Position numbers and translations under genes: made by a program
The notes under the pieces: model-generated
Seen by the model: only the letters and a program-made list of their open reading frames with translations
Told to the model about the DNA's origin: nothing
Database searches by the model: none
Shown: piece by piece, positions 46,601 to 57,900 of the stretch
How the letters are laid out: every line of letters begins with the position of its first letter
Position numbering within the stretch: the first letter of the stretch is position 1
Origin: Anas platyrhynchos
Lineage: Eukaryota > Chordata > Aves > Anseriformes > Anatidae
Assembly (NCBI RefSeq): GCF_047663525.1
Contig: NC_092589.1
Location: 30,749,001-30,813,000 of the forward strand
DNA: 64,000 nucleotides
Direction: 5' to 3'

Positions 46601-49600
46601 TTAGTATTGGATGAATGAGTATACTTCTTCCCTTGGAATTGGAGTATTCCATTCAGGTATAGAGGTGTATGGCCGAGGTATGTACAAGAAAACCATAATT
46701 TACTCTTTTGTTTGTCTAAGTAACAGTATTATTCAAACAAAAATGGGTTTGGGGTAGTGAGGGAAGGCTGGTCCTGAAACCTGTTGTTTTCAAGTTCTCA
46801 TCTCTTCTGCCTCTGGGAAATAAACAAAAAAACACTTGACTATCAGATTACTGATATGCATCTTGCGTTCTTGTGTAAAGCTATATAGCTGTGAAAAAGT
46901 GTACATCTTTTTCCCACTAGAAATAGCAATATTTGGCTTGGGTTTAGAAATACCTATTGTTAAAAAAAAAAAAAGTATGTTTCACACAAGCATGATGGAT
47001 CATGTTTCGTCAGTATTCTGCCAGCACTTCTGCAAGGAGTTAATTTTTAACTATAGAGACTAATCTGTTGCGGTCCGTTCCTTATTAGTAGATTTATTTG
47101 TTTTAGGGAGAGTTTATTTAAAAGGTATCTTATGCATACTGTTTATTTACGAAAGATACACTGCTGATAAATAGAGCGATATGTCCTGATTTTGCCCAGT
47201 GGGTTGTACTCTGGGAGGCAGCTTCCTGATTTACGCAGGCCACTTTCGATTCCAGTCCCGGCCAGAAGGGGTGCAAGCTTCGGTCTTAGACATTCATACC
47301 TAGAAGTAAAATCCCTTTCTGAGGTGATGGTGTTGCTAAAAGTAGTCTGATTAGATGTATATTTACATATACTTGTTATTTTTCTTTTATTGGAATGTGT
47401 TTGGAGGTGAGGAAAAGCAGTGGGGGTTGTGAGCTGATCCAAAGGCCCCGTTGTGCAAGTATCTTAAGCTGTAGGTGTTGCAGCTACCATAATAGTAGCG
47501 TTGTAACTGGATTTGCAGGTGTTATCAGAGGAACGGGGAGTTGATGAAATACAATGTTTACAGTTAAAATCTTCTTTGAATTTCTTCTAATCCAAACCAG
47601 AAGGGCCTGACTCCTAGTAGTGGTGTGTGTGAAACCCAGTCCTTGCGCTGTGCCAAATCCACGTCTCCCTTCCTGTACAGCTTGTAACAGCTTTCTCATA
47701 TTAGGTCGTGCCCCTGCTAGAACAATGACTTGCATTTTTCACAGTACCTCAAACTTTATTTATTAACCTGTTTTAAAAAAGGTTATCCACAAAGCTGAAT
47801 GCTAGACTTGGATGATGTATTTCAAGTTTTTAGGAAAGGAAGTGTGAAGTCATGCTTAAAGCTTTTTATTATACCCGGGGTGTGGCGTGGTGTGTTATCT
47901 TACAGACACAGAAGGAAGTTAAAGCACACTGATACCTTCATGAACTGTAAGGGCTTGTGCCAGCAGATGTTAGGTGCAGACTTCAGATCTGTGCACTGGT
48001 TTACTTTCTTCTTAGAGAAGAACACAGGATAGTTGAACTCTTGCATATCAAAAAATTCAAAAACCTTTTAGGCCAATACTAGTTGGCAACGCATACAGCT
48101 GTAGTGTACCATCAGACCTTTGAGGATGCTGTACTTTGAATCCCTAATCTGTAAATATTTAAGTAGACTTGTGGGGCTAAGCGCATGTAAAAAACATTGC
48201 TTTCATTGTATAAGTGAAGATTTAAAAGTTAAATTGAAAATCCCACCAGTTATATACACTTATTAATTAAGCCTGCATGCTGATATAGCAAGTTTTTTGT
48301 CAATTTTCACTTAGTTTTATTAACTTAGAAGTCAACCTATTAGTTGGTCGCTCTTTGCATTTGTTGCCCTGGTTTCTAGGTTTAGGTCCTTGTGAAGTTC
48401 TCATCGACTAGAAGATCCTTGCAATTGATATACCAGTTGATGAGGTCTCTTGTTCTTTACTGTCATCTTACATCATTATTATTTTTTTAACCTGAGCTTT
48501 CTTTTTCAGAATTTGCCTACGGTGGTCATCCATACCCTTTTTCTGGAATATTTGAAATTTCACCAGGAAATGCTTCTGAGCTAGGAGAAACGTTTAAATT
48601 TAAGTAAGAAAAATATCTATTTTCTTGTTTTTTAGAAGGTATGCTAAAAGGACAGCTGGTTGAATGTATTTTTAAGGATAAGGAAACAAGGATTTTTAAG
48701 TGTGTTAAATGGTACCCAAGGATTTCTGACTTAGTGAGATAATAGCATGTTTTCTTTTCTTTGAAAAATGGGAAGAGGTGATGGCAGCAAAGAACATTAT
48801 TTTTAGCGTACTGTTAAATTCCTTAAATGTGCATAAATTATGTGGACTCGTAGCTAGCTTTCTATTATTCTCCATATATACAATGGGGTAACTCTTTCAA
48901 GGTAGTGAAATTTTTATACAAAGGTAATGGTGTTGCTTTTCAAGGTTTCCACATCTTTTGTGTGTTTTTTTTTTTTTTTGTGGTTTCTCAGTGTGGTTGT
49001 CTTGACCCTTCCTTGCATTACAAACCCCTGCCTATTCCCAGCTGTCTTCCATAAACAATATCCTTTGGAGAAGAGGGGAAAATTGCAGCCTGCACTTCTG
49101 TGAGTTAAGCTGCAGAGAACTTAAGTGGAACAGAGGTGGGCAGTCAGCAAGAAAATAACATCATGTAAGATGGAAGTGGTGCTGTAAAATGCAATAGAAA
49201 AAAAAAAGTATGTTATTCTAGGAGGACAGAAAGATTTCCCCACCTGCAGTATGGTAATTTTTGAGCACTTTGAGAACAGTTATCTACTTATTTTATGGCA
49301 GCCTAATCATTTTCTAATCTCTATTTCTCTTTCTAGAGAGGCTGTGGTTCTAGGCAGTACTGACTTTATGGAAGATGACATAGAAAAAATAGTAGAAGAG
49401 CTTGGAAAAGAATTCAAAGGAAATGCTTATCACCTAATGCACAAAAACTGCAATCACTTTTCTTCAGCTTTATCTGAGGTAAACAAACACGAGGGTCTAT
49501 AGAAAGGTGCATCCCAGGTGGCTACAGAGCGTCATCTCCTTCCTGTCCTTTGGATTGTTTGGCATAATTTCCAGTGTCTTATCTTTGTTACCTTGGGTAA

Positions 49601-51628
49601 ATGTTACCATTTCTTCAGATTTTTGGGCTTATGTCCAAAATGCAAGATTATGCTGCCAAAAATGCTAGACGTTGTTATACGTAGTTTGAGGTCCAGAAGG
49701 GGGGAGGTGTTCCTGTTTGAGAGACCTGGTAAAGCAGGTATTAACAGCATTGCAGGACCTTGTCAGACTCCTCGTAGATCACTACAGGAGACAGAGCCAC
49801 ATGCTGCTTTTACCAGTGTTCCCTCACACTGAAAATAATTTCTAAAGTTACGATGTACTATTAAAGAACAACAAAAGCCTTGAAGGTTCAGAAGTGAATC
49901 TGCTGTCTGAGAGGCTTTTGTCAAGTTATCCCTCTGCCAGCACCTGTGTCCTGGTCATGTAGATACCTGTGTGGGTGTGCAAAAGTATCTGGTGGTGGAA
50001 TTGAATGGGCTTTGCTTTTCCCCCTCAGCTTTATTTTAACCTTACCAGTTTGCCAGTAGGATTGAGTGCTTGATCACTCACGTGCTTGTACCAACACAAG
50101 AGGAAGGGTGAGGAACAAATAACCCAGGACAAAGAGGGGAATGGCACTTGTGTTTTCATTAGTAGTTGCTAACCTGTACTTGTCAGAATTTATTCTAATG
50201 CTCATTGAGGCTTTCCGAAAAAGGGATGGCTGTGTTTTCCATGGCAATCTTCCATAAAACTTAACCGTTCCGGAGGAAGAAGAAGGGGAAAAAAAAAGTT
50301 AATGGCATGCTTACTGTATAGCCTTTGCTTTGTGTAGTGTGATCTTCCAGTGGTGCTGGAAAATTTTGAAGTGGATGATTTGCATGCAGCACTGGTACAA
50401 ATTAGTAGGGTGGCCCACTGGTACAAATTAGTAGGGTGGCCCACTGGTGAAGCTGCAGTTGACGTGACATCTGGCCCATATGGCCAGCCACTTGCCATAC
50501 CCTTGAACTGCATGATCATGTCGTTTCTGTTTTATCTCATGTCCTATTCAGTGTTCAAGCTGACTAAAAACCAGGGATATAATTACAAATAAAATGCTAT
50601 TCAGTTACAGCAGAGTAACATTCCTGTTAGCTATGATTTTCTCCGGATTTGCATTGGAATAAGTAATGCTCAAAGTGAACATGGAGGCAGTTAAATAAAA
50701 TAGGTCACTCCCTCAATAGTGACAATGAAAACATTTAATGACTTGCTGTGTAGTAAAAACAAATATTTAATGCAAATTTATATATTTTTGAGGGGTTGAA
50801 GCTAGCTTTGTGTTGTATTGCTTCTCTTGTTCTAGTGATCTTAGCAGCCTGTGTGGTGTGAGATAGTGATCTCTGGTCCAGAGTCATCAGAGACAATCAT
50901 AGTAAATATCCTGGGCTGTGTGTGTAACTCCACGTAGCTGTAATACTAGCAGTGTTTTTTTGACTGCTTGATTTCAGGGTGCACATCTGTAATAGTGAGC
51001 TTTCTCATTTGGCCGCTGTTCCTGAAGGATTGTCTGTGAATACAAAATAAAGCTTAACTCATTTCTGTGCCTTTTATAGAAACTATTCAAAAAGAGCTAG
51101 GTGTTTGGGCTTTTCAGAACTCAAAATAAAAATACACCCCCTACTTTCCTTCCTTACAGAAGGAAAGCAGGACCATATGTCAAACTTAGAGTGAAAAACA
51201 AGTCTCTGCAACTTGGGTTGGTGCTTTTACTGATGGACCAAGTTGTCTTAGTGCAGCCGAGTGCTTCTTGAATGGTGTTTGTGATGCATAAATCTAAGAG
51301 TGCTGCAGCCTTTGCTTTCTCTTTACAGTCATGTAGCTTTGTTGCTGCTGAACCAAGAAGACAAGTTAATCCTTTCCTTCCCCTCTTGCCCTAGATTCTG
51401 TGTGGAAAGGAGATTCCACGATGGGTGAATCGTCTTGCCTACTTCAGCTCTTGTATACCGTTTCTCCAGAGCTGCCTGCCGAAGGAATGGCTAACTCCTG
51501 CAGCCCTCCAGTCTAGTGTTAGCCAGGAGCTACACGAGGAGCTGGAGGAAGCTGAGGATGCAGCAGCATCAGCTTCCTTGGCAAGCTCAGCATCTGGGTC
51601 TAGAACTGGACGTCACACCAAATTATAA
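40659..51628 (+). CDS. DESI2: DESI2, PPPDE-family cysteine hydrolase (complete coding region, 5 exons)
   Basis: Coding exons are 40659-40697, 46605-46677, 48510-48603, 49337-49478 and 51395-51628, giving 193 residues. All introns are GT-AG and all phases join cleanly. DESI2 (PPPDE1, PNAS-4) belongs to the PPPDE (DeSI) papain-like fold. It has been described as a weak SUMO isopeptidase, with later reports of deubiquitinating and S-depalmitoylating activity, mainly cytoplasmic. The catalytic pair is visible: His29 in [11 protein letters not shown] and Cys107 in MHKNCNHF (His30 and Cys108 in the human protein, which is one residue longer). The C-terminal 40 residues are acidic and Ala/Ser-rich, ending GRHTKL. 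No frame damage is seen. The start ATG lies in GGGCG ATG G in the CpG island. Confidence 0.97.
40698..46604 (+). other. DESI2: DESI2 intron 1
   Basis: A 5.9-kb intron, GTGAGG...TTTTTAG. It opens in CpG-island sequence and becomes ordinary. It holds T and G homopolymers (for example 43428-43438). No nested gene was recognised; the open frames at 41477-41942 and elsewhere show no domain. Confidence 0.85.
46605..46677 (+). CDS. DESI2: DESI2 coding exon 2 (catalytic His)
   Basis: It encodes [18 protein letters not shown], then IEVYGR, and ends after the first base of the next Glu codon. The catalytic His codon is at 46650-46652. The acceptor is TTCTTTTTAG and the donor GAG|GTATGT. Confidence 0.96.
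46678..48509 (+). other. DESI2: DESI2 intron 2
   Basis: A 1.8-kb GT-AG intron. It contains an A-run (46961-46974). No other feature is recognised. Confidence 0.85.
48510..48603 (+). CDS. DESI2: DESI2 coding exon 3
   Basis: It encodes [20 protein letters not shown], then [11 protein letters not shown], and ends two bases into a Lys codon. This is the most conserved part of the family ([12 protein letters not shown]). The donor is TTTAA|GTAAGA. Confidence 0.96.
48604..49336 (+). other. DESI2: DESI2 intron 3
   Basis: A 733-bp GT-AG intron with a T-run near 48967-48979. No further feature. Confidence 0.85.
49337..49478 (+). CDS. DESI2: DESI2 coding exon 4 (catalytic Cys)
   Basis: It begins by completing the split Lys, then [19 protein letters not shown]. 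It continues to [18 protein letters not shown] and ends in phase 0. The catalytic Cys codon is at 49449-49451. The sequence runs on into the intron (VNKHEGL) and stops, so a retained intron would truncate the protein. Confidence 0.96.
49479..51394 (+). other. DESI2: DESI2 intron 4
   Basis: A 1.9-kb GT-AG intron. It contains the exact 26-bp tandem duplication at 50391-50442. No nested gene is recognised. Confidence 0.85.
50391..50442 (+). repeat. exact 26-bp tandem duplication
   Basis: ACTGGTACAAATTAGTAGGG followed by TGGCCC occurs twice back to back without a mismatch, and the first five bases (ACTGG) begin a third copy. It is intronic. Zero divergence suggests a recent or polymorphic slippage event. 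Confidence 0.95.
51395..51628 (+). CDS. DESI2: DESI2 coding exon 5 (C-terminus)
   Basis: It encodes [20 protein letters not shown], then [19 protein letters not shown], then an acidic Ala/Ser-rich tail ending [10 protein letters not shown] and a TAA stop. The hydrophobic stretch [14 protein letters not shown] is typical of DESI2. The acceptor is CTCTTGCCCTAG. Confidence 0.96.
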   Translation: MLCGKEIPRWVNRLAYFSSCIPFLQSCLPKEWLTPAALQSSVSQELHEELEEAEDAAASASLASSASGSRTGRHTKL

Positions 51629-54600
51629 GTCCTCCTCCAAAGTAACAATGGTTTGAAATACTTCAGTTTAATCTCTCCAGCAACTGACTTCCTGACAGAA
51701 CATGAGAGCTGACTCTAGAACATTGTTTTTATATGCAAAAATGGCTCTCATCAGCCCCTGTTTCAGCTCAGGATTACTTATGTAGTGAAAAGAATTGCTG
51801 GGAGGAAAGGGAAGGATCTTATGTGAAGCCACCCTTTTCATTTTCACCTGTTTGATAGACCTGAGTTAACTTAACATCTTGTATAAAGCAGAACTTAAAT
51901 TATTTGTTTACAGTATGGTGTACTGCTGTTTACAAGTCCTGTAAGGACTCCTGCCACCATGGAAGAAGAGAGAACATGTGTTTTATTAACTGTTGGTATA
52001 ACTCAAAGGCAGTAGTATTATGCCCTGGATGAACTCTCCCCTTTGTTTTCAAGATATAAGGCAGGCGAAGTTTAAATTTCTGAGAAATGTAGAAACTGCT
52101 GAATACTATATATGCGAACAGGGTACTGTACACTTAAAGTGGCTGATGTAAACAGGTAGATTCCGGGATGTAGGGAGACTGATTTTGTCGAAGATCTCTT
52201 ATTGAAGAAGTATGACCTCTACATTAACGAAACTGTGGATTTTTGCACATATGAAGGGAAATTTCTATCTCATTACACTGCACATTGATCCCTAATGTGT
52301 TTTTTTTTTTAAACTTAGCCGTGTAGTTTGCATCCTAACTTCCGTCTGTATTTACAGTCTACTTCAGCCAGGATTTAGACATGTAAATATCACCTGTTGA
52401 AAGCATCAACAACTTTTTTTTTTTGCCATTTGCTTTACTTGATTTAAAACTTGTATATAAAAGTTAGTACTTGTATTCTTTTTTTTTTTTTCCCCTCACG
52501 TAGTTTGAACAGTATAATACAAGCCATTTATGGTTGGGGAATGGCCTTGCTTTCTGCTGCTGATTTTTGCTTCATTTGAGTTTGTAAACATTAGTGTTTT
52601 TTTTTTTTACTTACATATTACTGCCCAGTCGTGCAGATTCGCACAAATTATAGAGAAATCCTAATTTATTTTCCCGCAGTTTCTGTCTGTGGCATTAACT
52701 TTCTTGTCAGATGTAATGAAGAAAAACCTGAAAACTGCTTATGCACCTGCGTGTTTACACAGCAGAACCCACTAATCTGCACACATAATTATATCTGAAG
52801 GTAAGAGATGCTATTTTCTAAAACACAGAAGTATGTTTGCTGGTAGATTATAATTAGAGCTAAATTATAATTAGTGATCAGAATATATAATGGAATGCCT
52901 TATTCTTGTTCACTTACCAAGAGAATTAATGGTTCTTCCAGTTATTAGTGTAAATTAGTGAGGTTCTATTGTGCACATGAGGATACAGTAGCACAAACAT
53001 GAGGGAGGTAAGACTTGCTGCCTTAAACTGTAACAAAAACATACCATCTGTAAACTGATCAGCTCTCAAAGACGTGTGCATTACTAGAAGTATAAATGAT
53101 TTTTACGAGCTTTGGCTTTGATTTGTTGCTGGGTTTAATTTTTCCATTAAGTGAAATACTGACTCTACAGTTTGTTACTTAAAAGGGGTAAAAACAAATC
53201 CTCTTAGGAGGCAAGAATGCTTAATGTTACGTACTCTCCTAGCTATGTGTAGTCAGTGCCATTGAACCCTTCAGGAAGGCGCAGTAGGTTATATTCTAGT
53301 AAGAATTCATATGATGGCCAACTCCAATTCATGTTAAAAATGAGCGAGAAGTCTTTCTGCTTGCAGTTGGGCCGAGTCATTTGTAGGACAGTTGAAGCTT
53401 TCACTGAACTGTGGTATATTGTAGTGACAGAAAGAAATGCTAATGTTTGGTTATGGCGGGGGGCGAAAATCAAGTGCTACTTTTTTCTTGAAAGAGTGGG
53501 ATAATGGTAGAAGTCTTGCTAACTGTGCTTTGGTACGTGTTCTTATAATCTCTTCTACCAAGTGGGAAATGCTTAAGACTGACAAGTCTATCATGTTATC
53601 TATTTGGTCTCCAGAAGTTGGACATACTGACTCTCCCTGATTGTTTTTTCTTTGATCCTGAATCTCTGAATTTGAGTTCTTTTTTTTCCTGTTGTGAAAA
53701 TGAACATGGTGGTCTCCAGTCAACTCTCAAGCATTACAGAAGGAAAGATCACACTACTTACAGCGAAGGTGACAGACCATAGATAAGTTTTGTCTCTCCT
53801 GTGCAGCTGTGGTAGGAGTGTGACTAAGTCTCTTGGTCAAGGCAGGTCCTTTATTTCAGCTCAGGGTTGAGGCCACTGATCTAGCAATGTACTGTAGCTC
53901 TTCCTAGGCTTTAGGAAAAATAAATAGAATGAATTTTCATTGCTACCTAACTTTTATGTACCAAAACCAGCTTTCTAGGCTTCTAATATATCCAGAGCTC
54001 TAGGTCACAAATCTCTACACCTTCATTAACCCACACAGTTGCAGCATGTACAATGCAAGAAAGCGACAGATCACAGCACAGTTTTTATTTAGAAGTAAAA
54101 CTAAGAATATTTTTTATAAAGCAGACTGGAAAGTTTGTAACAAAAATGTTCATTTTATTGGTAGCTGTACAGGTGAAAATACTGTCTTATGCTCCATTTT
54201 TTTTGTTTAAATACCATCCATTTGTAAATCCTGTGAGGAAACTGACATGTGAACCCTGAAGGCTGTTGGGTATTGCATCGAAGCAAGTGGTACTGTAACT
54301 TCAACCATGTGCTGTGAACTCAGCCTCTGCTGGATGCCTCCAAGAAGTCACCCTGCCAGTGGTTACTCCGATTTGTTAGCAATAGAACAAGTTACCTTTC
54401 ACCAGCATTACTGCCAAGCAGGGATTACTTTAGTCTACTAACAGCCACACTGTGCTAGGACTAGGACACTCCAAAATGCTGTGAGAAAGCTGGACACCTG
54501 TGGAGTCTTTTCCATCAAAACGGGTAGAAAAATAATTCACTACTTCAGGGTTCTGCTCCGTTTACTTTCTCATTGTTGTTTAGTTTTCTGTAAGATAGTA

Positions 54601-54985
54601 CTTTTGATACGTAGTATATTCTTTAACTCGGTCGTTTTATTTAAATGCCATTTTCTGTTCAGCAAGCCAAAAAAAATCCAATGTACTGTCAGTGTGCACC
54701 AGTAACTTCAGAGTGGCTTGGTAAAAATATACTTGCATTACTTCTAAAATTTGCAATGCAATTCTGATCACTATTGATACATGATAATTTTCACTGTTGG
54801 AAGTTGGTTACAAGCTGAATATTCACTGATGCATTTTTGGTAAACTTGTATTCAAGTTTACAATACTACATAGTATTTGTATAAAATTCAAAGAATTTTG
54901 ACTTTTGTTACCTGTACATGGCAACAAGTTGTCTAGCATCTTAAATCCATCAGTTTATTAAAAATACTTTTATAAAAAAAGACGG
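51629..54985 (+). other. DESI2: probable DESI2 3' UTR
   Basis: A long AT-rich stretch with many U-runs and no recognisable coding frame follows the DESI2 stop. Candidate polyadenylation signals are AATAAA at 53919-53924 and ATTAAA at 54957-54962. A long 3' UTR is usual for this gene in vertebrates (family knowledge), but the true end cannot be read from sequence. Confidence 0.5.
53919..53924 (+). terminator. DESI2: candidate polyadenylation signal for DESI2
   Basis: AATAAA about 2.3 kb beyond the stop codon, in AT-rich 3' UTR-like sequence. A second candidate, ATTAAA, lies at 54957-54962. Use is inferred. Confidence 0.35.
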
Positions 54986-57900
54986 TTGGCTGTGGTTCTT
55001 ACTCTCCTGGTACCGATAGCTCATTTTATCAATGCTGTGCAAGTTGACTTGTCGTTCTGATGTTTTATTTGAAAGGTAAAGGTATGAAACCACTGGATCA
55101 TTGTACTATAGCTACTTAAGCTATAGGCTATATTCTGACTTGAGTGGCTTGGTTTGTTTAAGGCACTGTTAAAAGCTATTAGTTTTTATTAGGCTAAATT
55201 CCATTTCTTTCATGTTTGGTGTGTCAACCACAGACACTGAGGTATGCAAGCACTTGTGATTCTGTAAGTATGCTTGGGATGTGTTGCTGGTAATTATGTG
55301 CCACCTTCCACAAACATGAAGCCCAGATCTGTATCTGGTTTTGTACCAGGCAAAGCAAACAGGGAGTACTGCCTTAAATGGCTCAGCTGTTGGTAATCTC
55401 GTGAATTACTGACAGCTAGCGTAGAGCCTGTGTTTTGCTGTGCTGTGCTTGCAGGAAGTGGCAAAGGTGGTCCCCAGACCGTGGTGAAGTGCTAAGAGCA
55501 ACACCAACCCATTGCAGCCTGCGCTTCGCCTGCTCCTGCAGCAGCAGTGCCCCTGGTAGTGTGTCCCAGCCCTGGCACGGGCTGGAGAAACTCCTCTGGC
55601 TGTTTAATTAAAAAGCTGCCAAGCTGTTTCAGAGCAGGTCTGGAGCAGGGTCCCAGCCTGGCTCCCTGCAGCCTTCTGTGGGGCTGTGGCCGTGCCTCTG
55701 CTCGAGGCTGTAGGTACCAGGGCTTCTGGCTGCTCCTCGCAAGCCTCGGGGCTGTAAGGGGGCAGCCACGCAGTGAGCCAGCCAGCGAAGCCAGAGCTGG
55801 GTTAATGAGATGAGACATACAGCCTCTACTTTATAGGAGGTTGCGGAAGGCAGGTGGGTGCTCAGATTTTAACGGGATGGGAGTGTCTCTGAGCCTGGTG
55901 TCTCCATATCTGCTGCTGCTGCTAAGGATGGGTGAGGATGTGAGTTGCTGGAGAAGCTGCTGAGACACAGCAGTTCCTTCGCCCACCTGCTGCTGGACCC
56001 AAATCATGGTTAATGTTGCAGGAGGGTTTGAGAAGCTTTAACTTAGTTGGATTTGTCAAGTTTGTTTTTTTTTTTTTTTTTTCCAAATCAGTTCTTCAGC
56101 TGAAACTGATGTGAACATAAGGATCTGTCTCGTCTGTGGATTTTCTGCTTTGAAATTTTGAAACTAAATGAGAGTTAGTGTTTGTACAGCATGGCCTGCG
56201 CTGCTGTTCTAGGCAAACACACCTGCAACATCCAGTGGCCAAGAGTGCTTATCCACTCTGGGAAGACATTCAGTACACAAAACATACATGCTGCATGTTT
56301 TGTTGATGGGTGAGTAGCTGAGTTTAACTGAACTGTTCCTGAAGAAATAAGAAATGTCTCAAATGAGATTTCATTTTCTGAAACTCGCTTTGTGTATGCA
56401 AGGTTTACATAACAAATTTGTTATTGGAACAGCTGCTCACTAGGTAAAGCTTTTTTACCTCTAGAGGTCCCCTAATTATATTGCTCCACTAGTATAAATG
56501 TTTTCCTTCAGAGTACTTAATGCATTGGAAATGGCTATTGAATAGTTTCTGAATTTGCCTAATGTCCTTTGGTTTGATCTAAATCAGATCATAAAAATAA
56601 ATGAATGAACTTTTCAGTGTGATAAGTTGCCAAGGAATCCCATAGCACTACTTCGAGGAAGCAGCTGCACCCCTTCACAGTTCCTTTTTCTAGTGGACTA
56701 TGGTAGGAATCCCTTATTTCTCAAAAGATTTGGTCCACAAAAGGTAGCATATCACAAAATAAAACAGGGTCCGCATGGCAAAATGCGAGATTCCTGCACT
56801 GGTGCAATCTTAATTTTCTTTGGGGCAGGCAGAGGGCTGCAGGTATCCCTGGTCTCCCTGGGGAGGGAGGTTGCTCTCACCAGCACTGGCCTCGCTGCCC
56901 GTCCACTGGAGGGTGGCTTTGAGCAGCAGCAGCAGCCAGGCGGAGCTGGGCTAGCGCCCTTCTTGCCATGGGTGGGTGGCTGGGGGCTCTCCTGCTCTTT
57001 GCAAAGTGCTGTGTTAACCCTGTGATCCTCGCAACAGAGCGTGCTGCGCTTGACAATTACTCACTGTGCTTTCTCTTGCCCCACATGGTTGAAAGCAAAG
57101 AAATCACTCCCAGTATCTTCTGGAAGACGCTGAAGAAACTGAAGGAGAGGGGCTTCACATATGCCTCATGGGGACTGGTCAAAGTAAACTCAACAGTTTC
57201 AACTCTAAGATTCCTTATCAGGTAGCTTTTTTTTTTTTTTTTTTTTAACCTTCTTATCCCCTTTTACCTTTATACAAACCCAAACGAGATGCCAAAATAT
57301 TGCAGGACTCAGGATGCTCCTTTCTTGGGTTTCAGGTCTGGTCCCAGCACAGTCTGTATGGGTCTTTGGATAAATGGTGTGTGTCAGCTGTGTCCCTGCT
57401 GGGCTGGGCACTGGCAAGTTTGGTTGGGCTCTAGCTAAATGTGGTCAACCCCCAGAGCATATGAGAGGACGGGAGGAGGACACTGCTCTCAGTAAGTGCT
57501 CCAGTGCGATGGTGAACATGGGTTAGGCTGCTTCCCTCGTGTTTCCCAGGTCTGAGTGGTCATTGCTGTTTGCTCAAGCAAAGCCAGGGCTTTCCTCCCA
57601 GAGTAAGACTGAAGCCCTATTAAAACCACCTAATGATAACACAAATCATGTTTGAAACAAACAGAAAGTAACTTGTGTTCCTTGCTTGGGATTTTGAGGG
57701 TTGTGGGTTTTGTTCTGCTTTTCCATTTCCTAATTTGCCTGTGGGAAACTCTTGTCTCCTCCCAGCCTTACCAGCACAAGCACACAATAGCTTGTTGTTT
57801 TTTTGCTTGGAAGGAGTTGCTGAGTGTTTGAATAGCGGGAATTGAGTTTATTTTTCTTCTATACTTCAGCTCATTCATCACTACAGCATCCTAAAAGTGA

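Noticed and set aside
47161..47300. Sequence with a GATTCCAGTCCCGGCC stretch resembling a tRNA T-arm
   Set aside because: No acceptor stem, D-arm or anticodon arm can be folded around it.
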